NCBI GenBank assembly: GCA_964588305.1
Contig: CAZPOP010000043.1
Span: 1-14,593 of the forward strand
Length of the DNA stretch: 14,593 nt
Origin: SM1-73 sp964588305
GTDB lineage: Bacteria > Zixibacteria > MSB-5A5 > SM1-73
Reading direction: 5' to 3'
The notes under the pieces are model-generated. The model did no database searches and was not told the origin of the DNA. It worked only from the letters and a program-made list of their open reading frames with translations. The translations under genes were made by a program, and so were the position numbers. This document shows, in pieces, positions 1 through 6,500 of this stretch; within the stretch, counting starts at the first letter, position 1; every line of letters starts with the position of its first letter.

Positions 1-740
1 AGCTTTTTGGATATGAGAAAGGGGCTTTTACCGGTGCGGACCAGAGAAAACTAGGTAAATTTGGCGTGGCCAATGGAGGCACCATTTTCTTAGACGAGAT
101 CGGGGAGATGAGTCCGCTTCTGCAGGTGAAGATCCTAAGGTTTCTCCAATCGCATGAATTCGAGCCATTAGGTTCCAACAAGGTTAGAAGAGCAGACATA
201 AGGATCATCGCCGCCACCAACAAGGAACTTTTGTCAATGGTGAAGGAAAACGAGTTCAGAGAGGATCTGTACTACAGGATAAACGTAATCAACATAAAGC
301 TGCCACCCCTGAGGGAAAGAAGGCTCGACATCGCACCTTTGGCTGAGTCGTTTGCCCTCGGGTTCGGAAAGAAGAACGGAAAGAAAATCAACGGGGTCGA
401 CCCCGAGGCTTTGAATATCCTGGCCCATTATAATTTTCCCGGAAATATTCGAGAGCTGGAAAACATAATCGAACGCGCCGCTATTCTGGCACAGAACGAA
501 TGGATCAGCAAGGAGGACCTTCCCCGAACCATCTTCGAAGGATCGGATTTCGACTACAAAACCAAGACCCCGGAAAATTATGGGGAGATGAAAGCTTTGA
601 GAAAAAGAGCCATCGAAGATGTGGAGAAAGCCTTCTTAAATAGTCTTTTGGGTAAGAACAATAAAAACATCTCCAAGGCCGCCACCGAAGCCCGCATGCA
701 CCGGGTGGAACTGCACAGATTGATAAATAAGTATAAATGA
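1..740 (+). CDS. Sigma-54-dependent transcriptional activator, Fis-type HTH (5' partial)
   Basis: This is the C-terminal part of an NtrC-family bacterial enhancer-binding protein, which hydrolyses ATP to open promoters held by sigma-54 RNA polymerase. The reading frame is open from base 3, so the start, any receiver or sensor domain and Walker A lie off the left edge. The visible 245 residues begin LFGYEKGAFTGA, containing the sigma-54-contacting GAFTGA loop (residues 7-12). Next come the Walker B stretch GGTIFLDEIGE (25-35), the sensor-I region RIIAATN, and FREDLYYRINV with LPPLRER, where the arginine finger region lies. A lid with NFPGNIRELEN follows. The last roughly 30 residues (NISKAATEARMHRVEL...) fit a Fis-type helix-turn-helix. 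An in-frame GTG at 66 is not the start, because the conserved GAFTGA lies upstream of it. The target genes cannot be told; I found no convincing -24/-12 promoter in this window. Family assignment is very secure. Confidence 0.96.
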   Translation, partial: LFGYEKGAFTGADQRKLGKFGVANGGTIFLDEIGEMSPLLQVKILRFLQSHEFEPLGSNKVRRADIRIIAATNKELLSMVKENEFREDLYYRINVINIKLPPLRERRLDIAPLAESFALGFGKKNGKKINGVDPEALNILAHYNFPGNIRELENIIERAAILAQNEWISKEDLPRTIFEGSDFDYKTKTPENYGEMKALRKRAIEDVEKAFLNSLLGKNNKNISKAATEARMHRVELHRLINKYK

Positions 741-766
741 AGTTTCACAAGAGACTGAAGTGCCCA

Positions 767-933
767 CCTTCAGGACGTGTTGAGAAAGCCATCCTGTCAT
801 TCTGAGGGAGCTTGGCGACAGAAGAATCCCTTTGATTCATATAGAGATTCTTCGCTTCGCCCGGCACCAGATGGGGTAGGGCTTCGCTGAGAGTGACACT
901 TTGTTAGTTCAAGTTTTTTGACAGTCCCTCAAG
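767..933. repeat. MITE-like palindromic repeat element
   Basis: This non-coding stretch folds back on itself. The left arm, from about 796 (TGTCATTCTGAGGGAG, then GAAGAATCCC), is mirrored by the right arm (AGATTCTTCGCTTCGC from 843, then GCTGAGAGTGACA ending at 898). The outer ends are also imperfect inverted repeats: 767-790 (AGGACGTGTTGAGAAAG) against 911-933 (TTTTTTGACAGTCCCTC). It encodes no protein. From memory, palindromes with the core GTCATTCTGAG...GATTCTTCGC recur between genes in many environmental bacterial genomes; this was not searched. The arms have drifted, with an extra GC-rich piece (CCGGCACCAGATGGGGTAGG) in the right arm, so it is probably an old copy. It sits just after the sigma-54 activator and may also act as a transcript end. 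Confidence 0.65.
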
Positions 934-1021
934 ACGTGACAAAGAGATCCTATTGTTGGTGGAGAATGTCATCATCCTCGACAAAATTGTAATTAAAAGG
1001 ACGCAAAAGAAAGAGAAAGTT

Positions 1022-1075
1022 GGAGTAGCGAGACTTGTCTCGCGTCAGTAGACGCACAGCAAGCTGTGCTACTCC
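1022..1075. repeat. Cloverleaf-shaped palindromic repeat
   Basis: This 54-bp element has an 8-bp outer stem (GGAGTAGC 1022-1029 with GCTACTCC 1068-1075) enclosing three perfect hairpins. These are CGAGAC-TT-GTCTCG (1029-1042), GCGTC-AGTA-GACGC (1042-1055) and CACAGC-AA-GCTGTG (1055-1068). Adjoining stems share a base, so almost every position is paired. The two side arms differ in sequence from each other, so this is a true cloverleaf rather than one long simple palindrome. It is not a tRNA: there is no anticodon or T-loop consensus and the loops have 2-4 bases. It is most likely a REP-like mobile or structural repeat. Confidence 0.75.
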
Positions 1076-1127
1076 GCATTTCACTCCTCCTCGAGTATTT
1101 TGTCAACTTCGACGAGACTCAGAATAA

Positions 1128-1151
1128 TCAACGGATGATAACATCCGCTGA
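1128..1151. promoter_or_regulatory. Inverted repeat upstream of the HEPN gene
   Basis: The arms TCA-CGGATG and CATCCG-TGA pair around an ATAA loop, with one A/C mismatch (core 1132-1137 with 1142-1147). The repeat ends 19 bases before the ATG at 1171. It could be an operator for the downstream gene or a hairpin in its leader that affects translation. There is no direct evidence of function. Confidence 0.35.
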
Positions 1152-1170
1152 GAGCAGAACATGAGTTGAG

Positions 1171-1866
1171 ATGGGTTCAGAAAAACCTAATCGATCGTTC
1201 GAAAACCTGCCTGATGAGATTAAGCAAATGTACGCTGGAGATTTATTGAGGCAGGGAATAGAAATCTGTCGTTCCTCTTTCGCCGGATTGGAGGAATATT
1301 TCCAAATAATGGAAAGGCTAATTGGAGAAACATTAGAACATGAAGTTGAATCTTTGAAACAGACCGCTGACAAGCTGCCTGAAGAAAAGCGGCCGCACTT
1401 CTGGATGTGGGAGCATCCCGTTTATCTCGAAAATCTGTCTCCACTCCTTCGATCCTCTTTCCTTATCGCATTGTATTCCTTGTTGGAATACGAACTGCAG
1501 CTATATTGCCGAATCCTAAAGGATTTTGAGAAGATTCCTTTAAGTCGATCTGACCTGGCTGGTTCAAATATCGAGAAGGCTAAAAAATACATACACACAA
1601 TTGCTGGTTATCCTATACGTGATGAAGAACTTTGGGGCGAGCTTGCGGATTTTGCTTTGGTTCGGAATTGTATTGTCCATAATGACGGGTATATTCATAA
1701 TTTTGCTAAAGAGAGTCAGTTGCGCTCCATGCTTCGCAGATACCAAGAGATTTCGCTGGAATATGATAAAATAATTCCGAACGAGAAGTACTGTGAGCGA
1801 ATGCTTGCGAATTGTAAGCGACTACTCGAAAACCTCTATAAAGAATCATTGAAACGCATTAAGTAG
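1171..1866 (+). CDS. Orphan protein with a HEPN-type R-x4-H motif
   Basis: This 231-residue, mostly helical, soluble protein has no signal peptide or membrane segment. Near the C-terminus, FALVRNCIVHNDG carries R165-N-C-I-V-H170, which fits the Rx4-6H signature of HEPN domains. HEPN proteins are often metal-independent RNases in toxin-antitoxin, CRISPR and abortive-infection systems, but some are non-catalytic. The helical segment before it (SSFLIALYSLLEYELQLYCRIL, about 92-113) fits the first long helix of such a fold. The start is ATG 1171, because an in-frame stop (1162-1164) lies just upstream; no good Shine-Dalgarno is visible. No antitoxin partner (MNT nucleotidyltransferase or similar) is adjacent. 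By eye the gene is more AT-rich than the genes that follow and sits after two repeat elements, compatible with horizontal arrival. The HEPN call rests on the motif and helical pattern only. Confidence 0.6.
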   Translation: MGSEKPNRSFENLPDEIKQMYAGDLLRQGIEICRSSFAGLEEYFQIMERLIGETLEHEVESLKQTADKLPEEKRPHFWMWEHPVYLENLSPLLRSSFLIALYSLLEYELQLYCRILKDFEKIPLSRSDLAGSNIEKAKKYIHTIAGYPIRDEELWGELADFALVRNCIVHNDGYIHNFAKESQLRSMLRRYQEISLEYDKIIPNEKYCERMLANCKRLLENLYKESLKRIK

Positions 1867-1987
1867 ATATTTTTCTGTAGGTGAAGAACACCAGCAGAGA
1901 GCAAGAATTCAAGATACCTGTTGCGGACGAGGAAGAGGGGGCGATGAGGGAAACGATGATTAGATATCCTATACGGAGGCAAGGATT

Positions 1988-2881
1988 ATGAAAACGAGAG
2001 GCTATATTTTGATCTGGGTTGCATTGATCTGCGTTGCGCTCATTTTCTTCGCTACCTCTACCTCCGCGCAGGAAGGAAAAATGTCGGCTTCTGCAGATTG
2101 GGAGAATCTTCCGGTCTACCTCAAAGACCGAGGCACCGGCACAGCCACTTCAATGTTCGGCACTTACGTTCGTAAGGGGGAGTTGCTTGTCTACCCGTTC
2201 TTTGAGTACTATTACGATAATAACATGGAATATTCGCCCAGTGAATTTGGCTTTGATCTTGACGAGGATTTCCGGGGCAAATACCGGGCAAGTGAGGGTC
2301 TTGTATTTATCGGCTATGGGTTAACCGATAGGTTGGTCATCGAAATCGAGGTGGCCGTGATAAAGGCCTCGTTGGAGACATCGGAGGACGATAGCAGTTC
2401 CATTGCCCAGACGGTGACGGAATCGGGCTTGGGTGACGTGCAAACCCAACTCGATCTGCGTTGGCTAAAGGAAAGCGAACACAGGCCCGAGCTTTTCAGT
2501 TACGCTGAGGTAGTCTATCCACACAATAAGGACAAGGATCTCATTGGGACGAGCGATTGGGAGATTAAGGTAGGTACCGGTATCATCCGGGGATTCAAGT
2601 GGGGAACATTGACTGGCCGAGCGGCAATTGAGTATACCAGAGCCGAAGAGAAGGTTGAGCTCGGCGAGATGGCGGTGGAATACCTCAAACGGATATCCTC
2701 TAAGTGGCGTCTTTACGCCGGCGTGGAGGCAACCCAGGACGAGGTGGAACTCATCACTGAAGCCCAATGGCATCTTAGCGACCGCATATTTGCAAAGTTC
2801 AACAACGCCTTCGGGCTGACGTCAAAGGCCACTGACTGGGCCCCGGAGATAGGGGTTATGTTTTCTTTCCCAACGAGGTAG
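1988..2881 (+). CDS. Predicted outer-membrane beta-barrel protein (MetA/transporter-like)
   Basis: This 297-residue exported protein has a signal peptide: residues 1-27 are basic, then hydrophobic, ending STSA before Q28. The mature part alternates polar and hydrophobic residues with many aromatic strand ends and finishes APEIGVMFSFPTR, as expected for a barrel. The segments GYGLTDRLVIEIEVAV and SGLGDVQTQLDLRWL recall the 'MetA-pathway of phenol degradation' or outer-membrane-transporter group of barrels. That group name reflects history and does not establish a substrate. A clear Shine-Dalgarno GGAGG (1975-1979) lies 8 bases before ATG 1988. The glycosyltransferase gene begins only 58 bases after its stop, so they could be co-transcribed. 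The barrel call is fairly safe; the function is unknown. Confidence 0.75.
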   Translation: MKTRGYILIWVALICVALIFFATSTSAQEGKMSASADWENLPVYLKDRGTGTATSMFGTYVRKGELLVYPFFEYYYDNNMEYSPSEFGFDLDEDFRGKYRASEGLVFIGYGLTDRLVIEIEVAVIKASLETSEDDSSSIAQTVTESGLGDVQTQLDLRWLKESEHRPELFSYAEVVYPHNKDKDLIGTSDWEIKVGTGIIRGFKWGTLTGRAAIEYTRAEEKVELGEMAVEYLKRISSKWRLYAGVEATQDEVELITEAQWHLSDRIFAKFNNAFGLTSKATDWAPEIGVMFSFPTR

Positions 2882-2939
2882 CGCGCAAGATACAATCAGA
2901 GTTGACCTAACCGATAAACAGTGCAAACCAAAGGGCAAG

Positions 2940-4505
2940 TTGGATAACAACAATATAGTAACGAGTTCTGGTCGGGACTCTGGATCGTCAGCTGTCCGCT
3001 GGCGACTGATTGCAATTGCCGTTCTGGGCTACGTCCTGATCCTCAGGTTGGCTTTCTCCGGCATTATCGATCTTCTCCCCGAAGAAGGCTACTACTGGAA
3101 CTATGCCCAGCATCTAGCTATCGGTTACCTCGATCACCCCCCAATGGTGGCTTGGCTGATATGGTTGTCGACCTCAGTACTCGGCAATACCGAACTCGCC
3201 GTTCGAGCGCCAGCTTACTTGGCTTGGTTTGTCGTCGCCTTTTTCGTATTCCGCTTAACAGCGAACATATTCGATAAAGCTGCCGCATACCGGAGCGTGC
3301 TTTTACTAGCGGTGTTACCCATTTATTTTTCAATTGGATTCCTTATGACGCCAGATGCCCCCCTGTACGCTGCATGGGCGGGTTGTCTTTATTTCCTTGA
3401 GCGTGCCCTGGTGGCCAGGAGTCGGCCGGCGTGGTGGGGGGTCGGCCTGTGCATGGGACTCGGATTGCTCTCCAAGTACACCATTGGTTTGTTAGGTTTG
3501 GCTGCTTTTGTCTACCTGCTTGTGGACCGACCGTCACGGCAGTGGTTGCTTCGCCCGGAACCATACCTGGCTGCAGCGGTGGCAATAGCGCTCTTCGGCC
3601 CGGTGCTGTTGTGGAATTTCCGAAACCACTGGGCATCTTTTGCGTTTCAGGGGCCTCGTCGGTGGTCCGGCAGCATACACTTCTCTCTGCACCTCCTTAT
3701 CGGTGGTGCACTTGTTCTTCTGACTCCAACCGGTTTTGTCGAAGCCATCAGGGCATTTTTGAAAAGGTGCCAAGCGGGAGCATCATGTGTGCTGTTGCAA
3801 TGCGACCTTTTTGCAAGGAAGCGTCTTTTCATGTTTGTATTCGCAATAGTACCGCTCTTCGTGTTCGTCCTCCACAGCTTGCGCAGCCAGCCGAAGCTCA
3901 ACTGGTCGGGGCCTGTGTGGCTTGCAGTGATACCTTTAATTGCCTGGAACATGGTCCCCCACTCGGAGAAGCGCTTTCAGGCGTTTGCAGGACTAGCGAG
4001 AAAAACCTGGTTGCCAACCATTGCTGTGCTGTTGCTGTTCTACACCACAGGTCTGGGTTACATCTGGCTGGGGCTGCCGGGTGTTCCTCCCCAATCGGGT
4101 ATGCCGCTCCCTGTAGCGTGGGAGGAGTTTGGCGAAAGGGTAGAGGAAATCGAATCGGCCGTTGAATCCGAGACAGGTTCAGACCCGCTTATCGTAGGCC
4201 TGGACAAGTATTGGATTTCAAGTCAACTGAGCTTCTACGATGGTAGGGATGACGATGTACTTCCAGAGGTGGGCGGGCAACACATTTTTGATAAAGCAAG
4301 CCTTATGTGGAATTTCTGGGTCCCAAAACAGTCGGCATTGGGCAGGAACGTTGTGGTAGTCAGCTTTCATATCGAGGATCTGGACAACTCGTGGATGACC
4401 GGATATTTTTCTCAGGTCAGTCCGATCTCAACTGAGACCATAAAGAGATTTGACCATGTGGTCGGACGTTTCTTCTGGCGTCTCGGGTACAACTATAGAC
4501 TATAA
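2940..4505 (+). CDS. ArnT/PMT-like GT-C family glycosyltransferase
   Basis: This 521-residue polytopic inner-membrane protein belongs to the PMT_2/GT83-GT39 group. These enzymes transfer a sugar from a polyprenyl-phosphate donor to lipid A, a glycan or a protein on the periplasmic face. After the first membrane helix (about 22-44) the first periplasmic loop reads LLPEEGYYWNYAQHLAIG then YLDHPPMVAWL. This is the acidic catalytic loop and DHPP-type motif typical of ArnT and RgtA-D relatives. Further signatures are LMTPDAPLYAAWA and MGLGLLSKYTIG. About ten hydrophobic helices are followed by a C-terminal soluble domain from about 385. I use the TTG start at 2940, preceded by AAGGG (2931-2935); no later start keeps the first helix and catalytic loop. 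By eye the gene is rich in G+C. The exact acceptor cannot be read from sequence; the nearby PAP2 and LpxQ-like genes hint at lipid A. Confidence 0.88.
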   Translation: MDNNNIVTSSGRDSGSSAVRWRLIAIAVLGYVLILRLAFSGIIDLLPEEGYYWNYAQHLAIGYLDHPPMVAWLIWLSTSVLGNTELAVRAPAYLAWFVVAFFVFRLTANIFDKAAAYRSVLLLAVLPIYFSIGFLMTPDAPLYAAWAGCLYFLERALVARSRPAWWGVGLCMGLGLLSKYTIGLLGLAAFVYLLVDRPSRQWLLRPEPYLAAAVAIALFGPVLLWNFRNHWASFAFQGPRRWSGSIHFSLHLLIGGALVLLTPTGFVEAIRAFLKRCQAGASCVLLQCDLFARKRLFMFVFAIVPLFVFVLHSLRSQPKLNWSGPVWLAVIPLIAWNMVPHSEKRFQAFAGLARKTWLPTIAVLLLFYTTGLGYIWLGLPGVPPQSGMPLPVAWEEFGERVEEIESAVESETGSDPLIVGLDKYWISSQLSFYDGRDDDVLPEVGGQHIFDKASLMWNFWVPKQSALGRNVVVVSFHIEDLDNSWMTGYFSQVSPISTETIKRFDHVVGRFFWRLGYNYRL

Positions 4506-4666
4506 GTGAGGCACAATTGATCGTATATCAGTCAGTAAGTGACCGAGGTTCGAAACCTGCCGCATTGATAATGCTAACGCACGTTTCAGGGCAGGACCTG
4601 GTACCGGGTTTCCAGCTTTGAATCGTGAACCGCTTACAACTGTTTTCTTGAAGGAGCAAGTGAGAG

Positions 4667-5545
4667 ATGACTCTGTCAGTTGGCAGCATTGCCGGACCGC
4701 GTGAGGTCCGAACAATCCTTGCGGCAGTCGCCATCCTGGTAGCCGCATGTCAAGGTTGCGGAGCCACAAATCAAACCTCCGTCAGCGACAGTACAGCCAT
4801 TCTATTGAGGCCGATCTATGGTTCATTCGCGCTCGAGACACCTGAGAAGACAGCAGATGGTACCGATGCTTCGTCTGGTCATCGCGCGTCTGTCTTGGCC
4901 GAGTTACGGGATGATATTTCGTATCTGGTTGGTGAGCCAGATTTCTATGCGGTGGTGGGTGCGCTCGCCATTGGTCCCCGTGTATTCGATTCAGCTTTCA
5001 AAAACGAGTCGCCTGAGCTTACTGAAATGTGGGGTGCGTCGAATTTTGCCGACCAGTTTTTCGAACTTGGAGAGGGCATGGGGAGTGCGGCTTTTCCTCT
5101 GTCTGCATCGGCAATCTGCTATTCCGTCGGAAAGGTGCGGCATCTTTCCGCCGCAGAGTCATTTGGTCGGGATCTGTTGTGTGCCCAGGCTATCAACGGA
5201 CTGATCACCGTGAGCCTGAAGGGAGGTATCAATCGCAAGCGCCCTGATGGTACTTGTTACAGCTATCCTTCTGGTCACACCTCCACTGCATTTACCAGTG
5301 CCGGCGTAATCGATCACCACTTCGGCCACCTCTGGGGATTAACGGCCTATTCGACAGCGACCTATGTCGGACTCTCTCGACTACAGGAAAACAAGCATTA
5401 TCTGACCGACGTGATTGCCGGCGCCATTCTCGGTAGCTACGTTGCCTATAAGGTGACGCATAAGAGGGGGAAGACATCAGATAACGGTATATCACCTTTC
5501 TTAACCGATAAGATGTTCGGTGCCCGGCTGGCGGTAAATTTCTAG
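4667..5545 (+). CDS. PAP2-superfamily phosphatase lipoprotein
   Basis: This 292-residue protein carries a complete PAP2 (acid phosphatase-like) active site. K185-x6-R192P193 is in LKGGINRKRP, P201-S-G-H204 is in YPSGHT, and S237-R-x5-H244-x3-D248 is in SRLQENKHYLTD. PAP2 enzymes remove phosphate from lipid phosphates or diphosphates, such as lipid A, undecaprenyl diphosphate or phosphatidyl lipids. The N-terminus has a lipobox, LVAAC with Cys28, so the protein is predicted to be lipid-anchored and to act in the periplasm or on the outer membrane. There is a Shine-Dalgarno AAGGAG (4651-4656) before ATG 4667. It lies 161 bases after the glycosyltransferase on the same strand and converges with the LpxQ-like barrel gene. 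LpxE/LpxF-like action on lipid A is an inference from neighbours only. Confidence 0.9.
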   Translation: MTLSVGSIAGPREVRTILAAVAILVAACQGCGATNQTSVSDSTAILLRPIYGSFALETPEKTADGTDASSGHRASVLAELRDDISYLVGEPDFYAVVGALAIGPRVFDSAFKNESPELTEMWGASNFADQFFELGEGMGSAAFPLSASAICYSVGKVRHLSAAESFGRDLLCAQAINGLITVSLKGGINRKRPDGTCYSYPSGHTSTAFTSAGVIDHHFGHLWGLTAYSTATYVGLSRLQENKHYLTDVIAGAILGSYVAYKVTHKRGKTSDNGISPFLTDKMFGARLAVNF

Positions 5546-5616
5546 GTGTGACCGACAGTCTCTCAGCTAAGGGGGTTAGAACTTTCCTTGCAAGGTTTTT
5601 CTTCGGATTCCACGAG

Positions 5617-6357
5617 TCAAAATCTCTTGCCCACCCCGAAAACTAAATGCCTTGTCGTGATGTCACTCTCGGCATGACCGTGGGGAACTTTCGCATTCTT
5701 CACACTAACATAGGTGAATTTATACTCTAACAATAGCAGCACCCTTTCTAATATCTCGATTTTTGCACCGGCGGCGAATTGATACGCTGGACCGTGGAAT
5801 TCATATTGCTCTCTCCTTTCCCCGTCGATAACACTCTCCGTATGGGGAATCAAGGGGCCAAGACCAGCTCGACTGTACAGCCCGACTTTGTCTGTCTGAT
5901 TATCTCCATTCCCAAAGATCCCCAACCGACCCACCAAATTGAAAAACAAAAAATTCAAACCGTGACTCATGGAGAAATCCTGGACTATCTCTCCGAGCCT
6001 GATAGTCGAATCGATCGATTCCCCCTCTCTCACACCTGAAACAGAGACCTCCTGTTCCGATTCTGAATATAACTTAGCGTGGATGAATTCAACCTCGAGG
6101 CCGAGATTAGAATGGGGAGTGGCGAAATAACCTGTCCTCAGGCCATAATACAAAGGGGTCCGGAAGGATCTGTCGGCATACTCTACGTCGTGAAACAATA
6201 GGCTGGTTCCCCTGGAAGGCTGTTCAATCTTCAAGTCTGCATTTGACGTAAAGACTTTTCCCAGGTAGGCCTCGACTCTCCATTCAGCCCTCAAAGGAAG
6301 GCTCAACAAGAGAAGGAAGACCGAAGCCTTCCAGGTGATTTCGGCAAAGTATCGCAT
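5617..6357 (-). CDS. Outer-membrane beta-barrel resembling lipid A oxidase (LpxQ-like)
   Basis: This protein has 246 residues from ATG 6357. The start has a Shine-Dalgarno GAAGGG (6367-6362) four bases upstream, and the protein then opens with a good signal peptide (MRYFAEITWKASVFLLLLSL, ending LRA). A start at 6396 would lack both. The mature part is a barrel ending in VGKRF, with the terminal aromatic expected of outer-membrane proteins. Several blocks resemble what I remember of LpxQ-type barrels: RTPLYYGLRTGYF, LGLEVEFIHAKLYSE, FSMSHGLNFLFFNL, AGLGPLIPHTE and LLLEYKFTYVSV. LpxQ oxidises the proximal glucosamine of lipid A to aminogluconate in rhizobia, but many family members are uncharacterised, so the activity is not proven. 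It is downstream of the secreted hydrolase, separated by a hairpin (6471-6493). A second small inverted repeat (6370-6387) lies in its leader. Confidence 0.7.
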   Translation of the reverse strand: MRYFAEITWKASVFLLLLSLPLRAEWRVEAYLGKVFTSNADLKIEQPSRGTSLLFHDVEYADRSFRTPLYYGLRTGYFATPHSNLGLEVEFIHAKLYSESEQEVSVSGVREGESIDSTIRLGEIVQDFSMSHGLNFLFFNLVGRLGIFGNGDNQTDKVGLYSRAGLGPLIPHTESVIDGERREQYEFHGPAYQFAAGAKIEILERVLLLLEYKFTYVSVKNAKVPHGHAESDITTRHLVFGVGKRF

Positions 6358-6470
6358 TTGACCCTTCGTGGGAACGGGCAAGTTCCCTGTTGTCATCCGG
6401 CGTCACAGCCAAGGCGTCCCTGACGAACTCGGATCGGTTTGGAGTGCCCAAATGGGCGATTTTCAAAACC

Positions 6471-6493
6471 GCATCCCGCCATCGGCGGGATGC
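6471..6493 (-). terminator. Likely intrinsic terminator after the secreted hydrolase gene
   Basis: A perfect 10-bp stem (GCATCCCGCC with GGCGGGATGC) with a 3-base loop begins 8 bases after the hydrolase stop. On the minus strand it is followed by GGTTTTGAAA, a short T run only. The position is right for a terminator; the weak T tract leaves room for a REP-like repeat or mRNA-stabilising hairpin that only reduces read-through to the barrel gene. Confidence 0.5.
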
Positions 6494-6500
6494 ACTCCCT

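Noticed and set aside
755..773. Hairpin CTGAAG/CTTCAG just after the sigma-54 activator
   Set aside because: Six pairs, no following T run, and it overlaps the end of the MITE-like element; insufficient for a terminator.
1022..1075. Cloverleaf considered as a tRNA or CRISPR repeat
   Set aside because: No anticodon loop, T-loop or CCA, and only one copy with no spacers.
3431..4165. Long open frame of 244 codons inside the glycosyltransferase gene
   Set aside because: Cysteine-rich, low-complexity translation with no family pattern. The overlapping frame is a clear GT-C protein, so this is a shadow of G+C-rich coding DNA.
4548..4570. GGTTCGAAACC, resembling a tRNA T-loop, before the PAP2 gene
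   Set aside because: Only three T-stem pairs form, with no acceptor stem, anticodon arm or CCA. Not a tRNA, and too little to call an attachment-site remnant.
5586..5600. CCTTGCAAGG followed by TTTTT between the convergent PAP2 and barrel genes
   Set aside because: The palindrome leaves only a 3-bp stem after a minimal loop, too weak to call an intrinsic terminator.
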